In this document: positions 49,021 through 60,990 of the stretch, in pieces
Layout: the number at the start of each line of letters is the position of its first letter
Position numbering within the stretch: the stretch's first letter is position 1
Source of the DNA: Lycium barbarum
Taxonomy: Eukaryota > Streptophyta > Magnoliopsida > Solanales > Solanaceae
DNA: 64,000 nt
NCBI RefSeq assembly: GCF_019175385.1
Contig: NC_083341.1
Span: 16,748,203-16,812,202, forward strand
Direction: 5' to 3'
Translations under genes and position numbers: made by a program
The notes under the pieces: model-generated
What the model was told of the DNA's origin: nothing
What the model saw: only the letters and a program-made list of their open reading frames with translations
Database searches by the model: none

Positions 49021-49140
49021 ACATTATACCCATTATATTGGATCTGGGGAGGACAGAGTGTACGCAGACCTCACCTAACCTGTTCTAAAAAATCATTTTC
49101 AGAACATGTTTTGCAAAAGAAGAAGAAAAAACAAAATTGG

Positions 49141-50138
49141 CATTGGGTGGGCGTTTGGTATTCGGTTCGGGTTCGGTAATCGGTAATTGAAAGTAGATAC
49201 TAAATACTGAACTTTCAAACTTCGGTTCGGTAATTCGGTAATCGGTAAATCAAACTTCGGTTCAGTACGGTATTCGGTAGTACCATATTAAGTCGCGTTC
49301 ACTGTATTATATCAATGGTTAGATAACAAGCACAAATAGATGATATGCTAGAAGAAAAATGATACAACAAATTCCTTCAAGAATTGGTGAACTTCAGTCA
49401 AGGAAAAAACTAAGAAATGATCAAAATTCCCAAATCAATGATGCCCATGAAATCACATTAACTGAACATTACAAAGAAAAGGAGCAAAGAAGTGAATAAT
49501 CCCCTTTAGGATATGTGTACTTAAATTGCATTCAATCAATTCGATAGACACTCCACAATGTCTTTTCCAGAATTTCTGTTCCGCTCCATTCAGACCATAT
49601 ACAGCAGAACTATATTCATTATACTAATATACTCACAAATATTGGACAAGCCAAGGGAACTAAAATCATTTAAAAGCAACTGAAATAAAAATATCTACTT
49701 AAGGAATACAAAAAAGGTGACAAGATACAGCACCTTGAAAATAGATGGTAAGGGAGAGAGGTGGTGGGGGTGGCCGGTGGGTGGTCACTGGTGTTGGTGT
49801 GACTTGTGAGAGAGGTGGGTGTGAGAGATTTGTTTAATTGTTTTGTATACAGAGGCGCTAATGTTTCGTTCTTGAAAGATTAGGTCAGATTTCCACAATA
49901 TGGTCTAAACTAATAAGCATTAATTGTTGCTAACTTGCTTTGGATTATTAATTTTATGGCCCTATATTTAATAACTACTTAGCTATTCGGTAAATATCGA
50001 ATTACCGAATACCGAATACAGAAACCGAATACCCTTTTTTAATTTTATTACCGAAAACCGAACCGAAATACCGAATATCGAAATCTCCAATTCAGTTCGG
50101 TTCGGTAATTCGGCGGTGTTTTATGCCCAGCCCTAGTG
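49141..50138. mobile_element. hAT-like non-autonomous element
   Basis: Ends CATTGGGTGGGCGTTTGGT and (complement of the right end) CACTAGGGCTGGGCATAAAA are imperfect inverted repeats, followed inwards on both sides by clusters of TTCGGTTCGG / ATTCGGTAAT. This layout is typical of hAT MITEs. No 8-bp TSD could be confirmed, and there is no transposase frame. Confidence 0.55.
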
Positions 50139-50965
50139 TTTGGGCACTCCTTTTATTTTCCTCACTAAACGCGTTCAAAAATGAAACGGAAGTTTACTTT
50201 TCCCCATAATCACATAATGAGTAATAAAGACATAGCATGCTATAGAGACTATTTGAGGACAATCTTCACAACCATTTCAACTTTTAATGTGCATTGACGG
50301 AAAAGTCCTTCATTTTTCTGCTTATTTGCAGGCTTTGACACTTTCTCAAATACTCCATCCAGTTCATAAAGAGTGTTTATTTAGCCTTTTTTTAGAGCAA
50401 AGATGCAAATATATTCCTCAACTTTGTGATTTAGAGCATATATGTCCCTTATTAAAAAAGTCGTGCATATATACACATGTCGTTACACAAATAGTACAAA
50501 TATACCGTAAAATCGGGGAGGTCCATTGCATATTTTCAAATACTGCTATATATATATATATATATGATTTTCATACTAATCTTTGATTTTTAATGAAACA
50601 ATAGTCTGTGGCTTCCTATTGATTTTTGGTAGCTTTTGAATTATGAATTTCCATATTTTATTTCATTTGGAGCTTTGAAATTGTTTTAATGGTAGAAAAA
50701 TGGTGGAAGGTGATGGAAAGGAGAAGAATGAGGGAGAAGGTTTAGAAAAACAAATTTCAATAGAAAATACACGTGTTAGATGTGGATTGCACATGTATTT
50801 CACCGCATATTTCAGATTTAGGTGCAACGTTTCAAGGAGTAAATAATTTCACTTTAAAATTATTCGGGGGTAATAGAACTCCCGCAAAGATAAAGTGTGT
50901 AGTTGAAAATTCGGTCATACATTGAGGGGGCATTTGGCCATTTTCTCTTCTATTTTTATTAGTAA
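50139..50965. other. No gene recognised
   Basis: AT-rich intergenic DNA with a short TA repeat at 50549-50566. An ORF at 50287-50586 is compositionally biased and matches nothing I know. Confidence 0.5.
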
Positions 50966-51150
50966 TTTTTTTTTGGTTTTCCATCCGGTGTCTGATGTCC
51001 AAATTGAATTCCGACAACTATGTCCGGATTCGCGTCGTGTAGGGCTCATTTTCGGGGAGGCACTCCCCTCATGGATTTTTTCATACCCAGGGCTGAAACC
51101 CAAGAGTCAAAGGAGCAGCAACCCCATCCGCTGCACCACATCCTTTGATG
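50966..51150 (-). mobile_element. tRNA-derived SINE (TS/SolS-like)
   Basis: Minus strand starts near GATGTGGTGCAGCGG and ends in a run of A (50966-50974 T on +). The Pol III A box TGGTGCAGCGG is at 51138-51128 and the degenerate B box GGTTTCAGCCC at 51100-51090, spaced as in tRNA genes. The body wording (CCTGGGTATGAAAAAATCC) is that of a SINE I associate with Solanaceae. It lies directly at the left edge of copy Q. Confidence 0.7.
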
Positions 51151-51674
51151 TTTCTTAAGAATATGTAAGTTGATTAATATTAGGTAAAAAAATTATGTGT
51201 GTTATGACTTAAGTACTTGATCAACAAAAAAAAAAAAATCAATGAATATTGTAAATACAAATTTAACACGGCATAAATATGCTTTAGCCTGAGAATGCTA
51301 CAAGATACAATATTTAGTAGCGCCTTACCCCCTTTCCAACGGCACATTCATATAAATATTTATCCTGCTTTGGTCTTCTAAAGTTAAGGAGGCACATAAT
51401 GAGGTTTATCTGAAGGTACAAATGGTTACTATTAGAATGTTAGAAGTATTTAAAAGTTCTTGCAGTAGATAATTTAAGAGTTTTTATCTAGATATCTTGC
51501 TGCCTATGAAACATGGATAGTTTGGTATAGGCATATTGGAGGTTCTGCCATAATTTTTACTAAGAATCATCTTTAGTTGAGCATAAGAGAAAATGTAATG
51601 ACGTATTTGTGCCTTTTAAATTTAAAATTGAATGCAACCATGTCACTTTCTATAATATATACTAGATGGCCCGA

Positions 51675-51693
51675 GCCCGTGCTTTGCACGGGC
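51675..51693 (-). terminator. Helitron 3' terminal hairpin
   Basis: Perfect 8-bp stem, 3-nt loop, nine bases from CTAG: the replication-termination signal of rolling-circle transposition. Confidence 0.85.
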
Positions 51694-53421
51694 GAATGTT
51701 GTTATATAAAAGTGGTCCGATTGTTGCAAGGTAATTCCTTATTCGTTTAGTAGGAGTTTAAAAAAAAAAAAAAAAAAAAAGGAACTAGTGCCATCAAGTT
51801 AAATACTAATATGCTTCATATTGTGCGGAACAAAGTTATATTATTACATTGCCAAGCTTGCTAGAAAGAGAAAAGCTGTGAAATTCTTGATGTTCTTGGT
51901 GTAAGCGGGTACAATCTGACTTCAATCAGCTGTTGTCGGCTATGGAAATTGCATTTGGGTATTAACTGGAAAAGAGAAGAGAAATGATACAAAGTTAGAT
52001 AAGAATTGCTACGGGTTAGTTTAAGGTATACCATCAATCTTTGAGAGAATTGGAATAAAAGTTCAAAATCATGCAGCAGTATGAGGATTGTATTAACAAA
52101 CCATAAGAGTTGTCCAAATTAAAAGGTGAAGAATGAAACTAAAACCAAGTTAATTGAGTAGCAATTATCTAAAGGAGGGGAGATAATTAAGCACATTAAC
52201 TAAGTTAATTGAGTAGCAATTATCTAAAGGAGGGGAGATAATTAAGCACTCACAAGATTCCAACTTTACTCTCAAAGGTAATAAAAATCTTGCAATAATA
52301 GAGAACCTTACCCTGTGAAAATCATATTAATCTTTTGTTTTACTATTCATCCAATTAGTTTCATCAAATTAGTTCCAACTTTATACAGTTATGTGTGCCA
52401 GCATAAAAACCAAGTTTATTAATCGTATTCACCTATCGGAAAAAGTGCCTTTGCATCTATAAATTATTTACCATGATGTACAATGAGATGAAGTAAATAT
52501 GAAATGTAGATAGGATACTGAATGAATGGAGAGAACAACATAAGATCCATGAGTATGAGAACTTACAGGAGACTGCCATCTAGCTTCATATTACAAATGA
52601 AATGTAGTTAGGACACTAAATGAATGGGGAGAAAAACATGATATCCATGGGTATGACAACTTATGGGAGACTGCCATCTAGCTTCAGATAATTCAAGCTT
52701 TATGCTCCGATGTTACTTGTTGTGAAGCCCCAAGAAAATCATTGGAGCTACGAACCTAAGCATGAAGAACACTTCAATTCGAGCGTTTGTACTTCTAGTT
52801 CAAACGTTACCAAGTATTAGAACACTCCTATCCAAGTTTGCTCACATTATTCTAGCTATTATGCTCGTCTATACAGAGAAGCTACTTGAACAGAGGCAAG
52901 ATAGTAGGCAAAGAGAAAAAACATCAAAAAAATTTGATCCGGAAATAGGGATTCATTAATCTGACAAGCAATACATGACTATCCTTAAAGATTGTTCAAC
53001 TCTTGAATAATATCTACTTCCACGGGGAGAAAGTAGGTCCCCAGTCTACTTAGCTCTAATAAATTCATATAGAGAGCTATTTCAGGACATCATTGAAGTT
53101 AGATTTATGAAAATTGCAAGGAAATGAGTGTAACTTCAATAACTAAAGCATGATATTTATACAAAAATAAGTTAATCCAAAAAAATGAAGACAACTATTC
53201 CAGCAAAGCCTTAAAAGGTACATCAATAGTCTGATGCAATTTGGCTAATCCTAGAAGCTTAATACAATGACGATCATTGTGTATATTTTGAAAAATCAGA
53301 TTTCTGCAAACTCTACAGGCCATAATCCTAATGAGCATATAAGTTATCAAAAATAAACTCTTACAAACATTGTAAGTGAGTTTTTTTTTTATCAGAACTG
53401 TCTCTGTCAACAAATCAACAA
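51694..53421. repeat. Helitron interior without genes; two local tandem duplications
   Basis: 52147-52194 is repeated at 52202-52249 (period 55). 52501-52588 is repeated with changes at 52599-52686 (period 98). A18 lies near 51763. No coding frame recognised. Confidence 0.65.
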
Positions 53422-53709
53422 TTGACAAATGTTCAACATCTTCCATCTCTTACCACTAAGAAGATATGGCATCCTAAACTTCCCTTTAAAGTTTTCTTTA
53501 TGCTAAGGGCTCTTAATAATAGACTCCCTACTAAACATCTTGTTTCATCAAAAAAAAATAATAGATTCCCTACTGATGGTAAGATCCAAAAATCTGGGGT
53601 TCAAGACCCTTCAATATGTGACTGTTGCAGCAATAATCAAAAGCAGGAAAATGTTGATCACTTGTTCTGTCAAGGGGAAATGAAGCAGTTGTGGCAATTT
53701 TTTTTGTAA
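53422..53709 (+). pseudogene. LINE zf-RVT domain fragment
   Basis: Frame with KKIWHPKLPFKVFFMLRALN, NRLPT, then CDCCSNNQKQENVDHLFC and MKQLWQFF. This is the zinc-binding region that follows the reverse transcriptase in plant L1-type LINEs (W-PK-PFK, NRLPT, C-CC...H-F-C). It carries a local duplication of AATAGATTCCCTACT near 53518 and 53561, and lies on the strand opposite to the Helitron. Confidence 0.75.
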
Positions 53710-53935
53710 CGGGGCTGGAATTCCTTGCCATAGGAATTGATGAAAAGAAATCACTACTGTAATAAACCTACTGCGTCTCACATTTTTAATCAGCCAAATA
53801 AGTAAAAGATCACAATAGCTGGCATGAATAATAAATATTCAGATGATAGTTGAAAAATAATAGGTAGAAAACTAATGAAGATACCACACACTGTGAGGGC
53901 ATTAAAATCAATACATTGTAGAAAGTCATATATAC

Positions 53936-54071
53936 CTTGGACAGAAAAGCATCATAAGCAAGCAAATAATTGATGTCAGTATGATCCTTTGGTATAACTC
54001 TCTCATCCACCCAGAAAACATGCCACTTCGACCAATCTATTGAATCAATATACGGTGGCTCCACCAATTTC
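53936..54071 (-). pseudogene. Captured exon of 6-phosphogluconolactonase
   Basis: 136 bp bounded by an acceptor (GGAGTACAG) and a donor (CCAAG then GTATAT), open throughout (45 codons). It encodes LVEPPYIDSIDWSKWHVFWV then DERVIPKDHTDINYLLAYDA. This is the conserved part of plant 6-phosphogluconolactonase (W-K-W-FW-DERVVPK-H-DSNY), the second enzyme of the oxidative pentose phosphate pathway. Usual family residues changed here: S to I in D-SNY, and K to L after NY. The neighbouring exons were not found in the Helitron. It lies in the Helitron's own orientation, so it could be spliced into an element transcript. Gene-fragment capture is known for Helitrons. Confidence 0.85.
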
Positions 54072-55109
54072 CTGTACTCCAAAAAAAACATAAGTAATTA
54101 ATGAAAATCAGCCAATTCTTGAAACAGAGAGCAGCAAAGAGTAATCCCTTGGTTCCCAAATATGCAACATTTTCGAGCCCAAACATATGCTCTCGTTCAG
54201 AACATATAACTTGTTGTAATATTTTACTTCACAAGAACCTTCAATCTGATTACATCATAAATATATAATAGATGGCGAAAGAGATGATAGTGAGTATTTT
54301 CCCCTCTCTAGATGGTCGCCTTTTTCCTTGCTTATCCTATTTACACTAAAATAGAAACTCTATACATAGAAGACAGCACTAAGATGGTGTTGTAAACTTT
54401 GCAACCAAACCAGAAGTATAGCGCCTTCAAAATATGTAAGAACATTTTGCACTGTGTATCTTTTAACTTTTGTTTTACTTTTTAAATTTTCTGAAAGAGC
54501 TATTTAGGAGGATTTATACCTAAAATGAGACAAAAGTGTGAATGAAGAAACAATAAATGAAAGGAAAGTAGAAGAAAGAGGAAAAAGTAGAAACTGACAT
54601 AATATAAAGATTCAAGAAACAAACAAGACAAATTCATTTATATTCAAATTTAAAAAAACATGACTGAAAATTAACCATATAATGTCATTTCCAAAGAATA
54701 AAACAATGAAATTATATCCACAAACAGACATTAGCAAATATGGTATACCAACCTTCAAGTAAACGTTGTTTGACCTGGTGCTTCACAAGATGTTTGATTC
54801 ATAGTGACTTCCCGACCTACAATGGCATAAATCATACAAAAGTATCAGTTTATCAGGTCTAACCAGTAAAGCATCGCCTACTTAAGGCTAAATATAATAA
54901 ATACATAATAAAACTCAGTAAAGGGCGTTTATTTAAAGTTATAGGAGCATATAATTAAAATACAATGTTAAACTCGTTACCTACACTACAACAGCATAGC
55001 AATTTCCAAGGCTGATAGATTTTTCCGATAAGAAGCATCTTCTGCTCCTCCCGTGTATCTCGTCTTTACAAATACTTTGCTTTCACCTTGGAGTAAGCGC
55101 AAATGCTTG

Positions 55110-55145
<36 letters not shown>

Positions 55146-55888
55146 AAGCTTGGAAAACTGATGTCAAAAAAACTGGTGAAGAAACACTAAATCTGAGAAT
55201 ACATAGAATTTTGCTCACCGCAAAGTTCATTCGAACATGCGAACAACACTATCAAATACAACACAAAATTACAGCACACATCTTAGCTTCCATGTTAACT
55301 TAGCAAAAATATAACATAGTCGAAAAAGAAAAAGATCAAAAGAAACCGATTTGAGACCTAATTCCAAAATTTTGCAAAGGTCGACATTTTTATCAAAGCA
55401 ACATAAACCAAAGAAGCAAACAGCAATCAAGAATGGCTCAAAAAGTACCGCGAATGGGATATTGATAAAATTTGCTTTTACAAAAGTTCAACTCCTACTC
55501 TCTTCACTTGTTACTACATTTTGATGTGCAGCAGAGTAATAATAGGCAGAGTCGAAGCCTTAATAGCTCAAAATGTACTAACAGACTTTTAGTAAATTTA
55601 ATTTGTGCTCCACTAAAGCAAATTAACAAAATCTTATAGGAGTTGGCAAAACTCAAATGTATAAACAAATAGTTGAGGGGTTGATTATGACATGTAGTTT
55701 ATCAGTTCATTAGAGCAAAACAGTGTGCAATAACCACAAACAGTCACTCTTATCCAGTTCTCCTAAGCAGGAAATGCTTGGAAGCCTTCAAAGAACTAAA
55801 CTTCATCAAAAACTAATATTATCTTACTACACCTTAAAAAACACAAGGAACACCAAAACCCCAAGAAATATTTAAAGATTAAACAGCT
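54072..55888. other. Helitron interior, no gene recognised; A28 tract
   Basis: AT-rich, with a 28-base A run at 55114-55141 that could be the tail of an old retroposed sequence. An acceptor/donor-bounded stretch near 54752-54817 on the minus strand was seen but not identified. Confidence 0.5.
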
Positions 55889-56107
55889 TTAGATTGGTTC
55901 ACGTAAATAAATTCCTACGGAATCTAGTGTCTCACCTTGAGTTTTATTTATAGTCATAGGAAAACATACTCGAATAGGAAATTGAGAAACTAATTTCACT
56001 GAGCCTTTACTCCAACAGAAGCTAGGAGGTTCACAAAATTTGCAGTTTGGAACTTTCTTTAAAATGGAAGGACTACAAGGTAGTTCTTTGATATTCCAAC
56101 AACCCAT
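55889..56107 (-). pseudogene. Helitron replicase-helicase remnant (collapsed)
   Basis: A 72-codon frame in Helitron orientation. Its second half, QFPIRVCFPMTINKTQGETL and DSVGIYLREP, is the end of the Pif1-type helicase domain of Helitron proteins (usually QFP-RL-FAMTINK-QGQT---VGIYLP). Its first half, VPNCKFC...EPPSFCWSKG then SVKLV, resembles the cysteine motif from the opposite, N-terminal end of those proteins (C-YC-A---EPPGFCC--G---L). About a thousand residues between are missing, including the Rep HUH domain and helicase motifs I-IV. A stop follows where FSHGQLYVALSR is expected. Marks the element as derived from an autonomous Helitron. Confidence 0.75.
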
Positions 56108-58379
56108 CAGTGTTGACCTATGTCCTGCAGAATTCTACTGTAGTTTAGTAAGAGTCAAACCTAGGAAAATGGGATAAGTAATGTAACAATATGATTATGA
56201 TTAAAAAAAGACCTCTAACAGTTGGTAGTGGTTGGCATAACATATCAACTATAGTGAATAACTATGTAGCTGCACCTTTAAATTCTTAAAGTTAATTTAC
56301 GCTAACCTATTTCTTACACACTGGCACATTGAGTTGGTTGTTCCTTGGCAGGAGGAGTAGAAAGTCCGTCTGTAATGAAGATAGTAGTCGGCAATGGAAT
56401 CAAGTTTGGAGGTTCAGGGGAAGAATCAATCTGCATGGAGTGGCTAGTAGAAGAATTTTCAGAAAGACAACGCCTTTTTGTAGAATAGGCTGCGCCACTA
56501 TTTTTGTCAAACTGGAATTTTTGCAATCCTGATGTTTAATTTAATGTTAAAGCATAGATATCAATTTACCATAATATAGAATAAAAAGTGCAAGCATTGA
56601 GCATTATAACTAAACATATAGGACAGAAGAAATCGAGAATTTACCCCTATCAGTCAGAGTATTTTCTTGCTTTCTTTGCTTGAGGAAATTTGACTTTGAA
56701 AATCCTGCGAAAGCCAAAGTGGTCGATGATTAATTTTCTAGAACAAACATTCTACTGAAATCAAACCATTAGAAACTCCGATAATTGTCACTACCACCGG
56801 AAAATAGAAGTGCAATAAAAAGAAAACAACCACAACCAATTTTCGCATCAGCCTAATATACATGCAATACCAATAGTTAAAACAAAATATAAAAAAATAA
56901 CAACTCTTTCATTATATAGTAGTATTATACATCTTTATTTATGAGGACAAACATTATTTTACCTAACCTCAATTAGTCAAAATAACCAAATCTGTTTAAC
57001 CACAACAGCTATCTCTATCATATAATGCATATGCACAAGAGAAACCATCAAATAGAAACCCCTTGTAACAATTTCTGAGGGATATCTTCTGGTACATTTC
57101 TTGGAGGTTAAGAGACACCAACTTTATTCTCAATAAGGATCATAAAGGACCTATTTTTCATACTCAAATACTATTTTGACTTTTCTAGAACCGAAAACAT
57201 GCATCTAAGTATCTATTTTGAAACTTATATCAACAAATAAAGGAGGAAAACAGACACATAACCACAACTCTTCAACATAATGCTCTGAACTATTGGAAAA
57301 GGGGGAAAAAATAACTTTGTATCAAAACTTGTCAAACACAAACTGAACCAGAAAAAGCTTAACATTTTCAATCTAGCACTTTTCTTTTTTATGTTGCTGT
57401 AGTGATATTTCTTATTAAAAAAGTAGGCAATACGACGTCTAAGATTTTTCTCCATTTGGACGTCGTTCGTCTTTCTTTTTTTGTCAGATTTCAAAGTACT
57501 AGTTAGAACCCTTTTGTTTTTTTTTTTTTGTCATAGTTAAAATTTAATATATTCTCACAGCACACACACCCATATAATTAAAAACAAAAAATAGTAACAA
57601 AATATGAAGATAAACAGTTACAGAAGTCGGATTGGTGATATTTCTCCCCAAAAATTATACTCACATTGACGGTATCTCTCCCTTGAGATGGCTTTTGACA
57701 TGGAAGTTACTGAATAATTACTCTAATAAATCTAAATCAAATAGACTCTTAATCTCCTCACATCTTGTTAAATAAACTGATCAAATTTGGATATACAGAC
57801 TAACTCAGTAATTTAATAATAATGTGAAACCAAAGGCAAAATTACCTTTAAGTCGCAACAGTGTTCCTCTGTGCCCCTGAAGCAACTTTTCTTTCCAAAC
57901 ACTGCGCAATCAAAATTGTAGGACCATTATATGCCAATTAAATGGATGAAAAAAGTAGGTGATTTTATATAATATAATGGATTAAATAAAATACAAATTC
58001 ACAAAATACACGTTATAGCCCCAATCATAACACCAGTCAATTTCTTTGTACGACAAGAAATTGTTATTAGGTGTGCACGTCTGCGAACTTAGGTATAACA
58101 GATTTAGAGACAGAATTTCACGACCTCCTCAGAATTCATTTCAGTCATCAATTCACTCTTACTTGTGCACTAAATTAATATTGCTGAAGAAGCTACAGGA
58201 AAAAAAGCTGGTTGACTGCCTTTGAATAGTAGAAACGCATATTTTCAGAAATGGTGTAGAGCTTCCATCTAACAGTCTATTCTCAAGCTAAGATATGTAA
58301 AAAGTGTCTAAATTATGAAAAGCAACTCCAAAAGGAAATTTTCACAGCCTATAGTAGAAAAAAGAAATTCATACTTACG
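56108..58379. other. Helitron interior, no gene recognised
   Basis: AT-rich. A minus-strand frame (56526-56314) with a Ser/Pro-rich sequence (STSHSMQIDSSPEPPNLIP) could be the tail of an RPA-like accessory protein of plant Helitrons, but there is no diagnostic motif. Otherwise nothing. Confidence 0.4.
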
Positions 58380-58404
58380 TATATGCCCTTCGTCGTACCC
58401 AACC

Positions 58405-58430
58405 CTTCACTTATTAATAGTATAGATAGA
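58405..58430 (-). other. Second, internal Helitron 5' end
   Basis: Minus strand TCTATCTATACTATTAATAA then GTGAAGGGTTGGG: an even better Helitron 5' terminus than the outer one at 59199, with which it shares CTATTAATAAGTGAAGG and CGACGAAGGG. Suggests a nested or merged Helitron. Confidence 0.7.
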
Positions 58431-59199
58431 AATACAGTAAGAAAAATGACTAATACTCTGTGTTGAGACTTGAGACTCAGGAAATTTACTTGAATATGCA
58501 CAAAAGAGACAAAGAGGCCCACACAGATATCAAAAAAAGATTTCAAGGACCAAGCTACTGTTGAGGCAACTGCAATATCAGTTCTTCTATTAATTGAATG
58601 AATAATAAATAAATAAACAAATAATTCCCATTTCACATAGGTTATGTCTCATTATGAGCTGGTTTTCAAAAGAAACAGTATTTCCATCAAAGAATGCCAA
58701 GAATAAGTACTTGCAATTTTAACGCTCAGACCAAGTTTAAATTAGTAGCTATTATTTCATTCAATCACAAGTTCTCTTTGTAATTAGGTTTGAACGTATC
58801 TGTCAGTGAATATTGTGTTTTCTTGTCCAGATTATTAGTCACAGCCATGGTGGAAGAGAAGAAGAAAACACAAACCAATGAACTTGTACCAACAAATCTA
58901 AGTGGTGAAAGAACAAAATTAAAGTAGGAATCTTTAGGAAATTCAACTCACCGTATAAGGAAATCAAAGCAGCTACAAAACCGAGCCAAAGGGGAGAAGA
59001 TCGTCGATTGAAGATTTTGGGAAAAGGGGAGAATATATGCTAGAAGACGGCAGAAGTTGGATCTGTTTTTATTAATTAGACCGGACTGAAATCACTAAAT
59101 TGCACACGTGTACGGTGGTTTGCGAGTGAATTTTTGAGTCAAATGACTGATTTACCCTTCGTCGTTCAAGGGACCTTCACTTATTAATAGTGGAAAAGA

Positions 59200-60990
59200 A
59201 ATACGTTTGTGCTTTTATTTTTTCTTTAGCTTTCTTTTTCATTTGTCCAATCTTTGCTTGCAATTTTCACAATCCATTTGTGGTTACCATGGATTGTCAA
59301 TGTACCCCAATACAATACAACTTATGCAGCTGAATTATTTTTAAAATGTGAGTAAAGAAGAATAGATACCACAAATTGGGTCGGAATTAAAAAATAACCT
59401 TTTCTCTAGAGTATTAACAATCGCTTGACAAAATTCATCTCTGTTACCACCGCCTCCGTTAGCACCAGCTGGAGCAGCTTGGAGCTGGCTCTCAATAGAG
59501 CTTAGGGAAGTGAGTCTTCAGAGCTTTGCGAAGTGAGTATTATACTATGCAATTTCAGCTATATAGCCAAAGCACTTTATATGTTATGCATTTCAGAAAT
59601 TTAGGGAGAAGGGGTTGAGGGGTAATTTAGTCATTTTAGCAGGTATAGTTAAACTTGGTACAAGTTTTCCCATGATCCTCTCGGTATAAGATAAGACAAG
59701 CTATGGTGTATAAGTTATTCATGTCTTAGGTGTGATTAAGTTGAACGGAGTAACCAAACAATGTATTGGCTGAACTAAATTTTAATACAAGGACTATTTT
59801 AATTATTACAGTCTACCAAACGAGTCCTAAGTACAAGATGCAGAAACACCACCAAGGTATGAAATGAAAGGTTACATAAAATAATTATACGAAGACATCT
59901 TCATGATGACTGATGACCACAAACCCGCATCCTAAACAATAAGCACACTTTTATAATGTTTCAATCACTTGGAGTTCTCCTCTTCCTCTTCATTTCCAGC
60001 TCTTGACGATTCAAACTAGCGCTGATGAGACAAATACCAAAAGTGAATTAATACTCCCTTGAAACAATGAGTAGTCCGATAAAGAATATACACTTGTCCC
60101 AAGGACTCAATAAGAATAAATTTTGATGACCAGAAATAAAACCTTATTGCAAACAGATCATAGGATGTAATGAAATGCTCCTTCTTAAGCAAAACAAGTA
60201 AATAATTGCTCTATGAAACACAAGCCACGACACACAAAGTCAATGAATGAAACATTCCTGGATGAAACCAAACACTCACCTACAAATAACTTCCTCACAT
60301 ACGGATACCAAATTCCCATGAAAGCAGCAAGAATGGAGGACCAACTAAATTACCCCCCAAAAAGTTTGTCATTCTAAATTTTCATTATCCATCACTACAC
60401 AAGATACATGCTCAATTTCACGAAGAAAAGCAGATAAGGAAATCCATAGGGGGTAGGGATCGAGACAGGTACTTGCAAACAAAAAAGAAACTCATGGACA
60501 ATGAAAAATATCCTTTGAGGATGTGTCTTTTGGCAGAATGGGTATCAAATGAAGTACAAGACTACGTGTATTGTGTATGTTAATATATGTTTTGATACGC
60601 TACTTCGGCATCTCTGTAATTAATTTTGTAAATACAGAATAACAACTAATTTTTTGAAATAACTTACCAAATATCCAAATGCAAAAGCGAATACCAAAAA
60701 TTTAAAAAAAAAAAAATCAGTTTCAATTTGTTAATACGATATATACAATATTACGCACATACTAGGTGAGACCATCAATTTTAGGACATGGAAGTTTGAG
60801 TGGGAGGTTATTAAAATTCATTTTTAAGAAATAGAACAGATAGTAACTCCAGAAACTACTGCAAATCATTTAATAACAAAGAAAGATAGTTTATGCAATC
60901 CCCCAACCCCAATAAAAAAACACAAGAAGGTACAACTTACGCGCTTTCCCTGACTCTATCCAATCCAGGACCTAACCTGCAAAAATAAAA
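59200..60990. other. Copy Q host DNA, no intact gene
   Basis: Matches P. Between 59385 and 59520 it has a private piece whose minus strand is open and protein-like (SSIESQLQAAPAGANGGGNR, DEFCQAIVNTLEK), not recognised and possibly an exon fragment. Site AAGAC at 59892-59896 is the empty target of element A. Confidence 0.5.

Larger units (their letters stand above)
51662..59199 (-). mobile_element. Helitron, 7.5 kb, with captured gene pieces
   Basis: On the minus strand the 3' end is a GCCCGTGC-AAA-GCACGGGC hairpin (51693-51675), nine bases, then CTAG (51665-51662), followed by T. The 5' end reads TCTTTTCCACTATTAATAAG at 59199, close to the common TCTATACTATTAATAA Helitron start. Copy P has uninterrupted TA repeats at the site, and Helitrons insert between A and T without target duplication. 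Contents: a LINE piece, a 6-phosphogluconolactonase exon, a helicase remnant and a second 5'-like end. It has no functional replicase and must have been mobilised in trans. Confidence 0.85.

Noticed and set aside
49141..50138. 8-bp TSD for the hAT-like element
   Set aside because: AAAATTGG on the left does not match TTTGGGCA on the right, so the TSD could not be supported.
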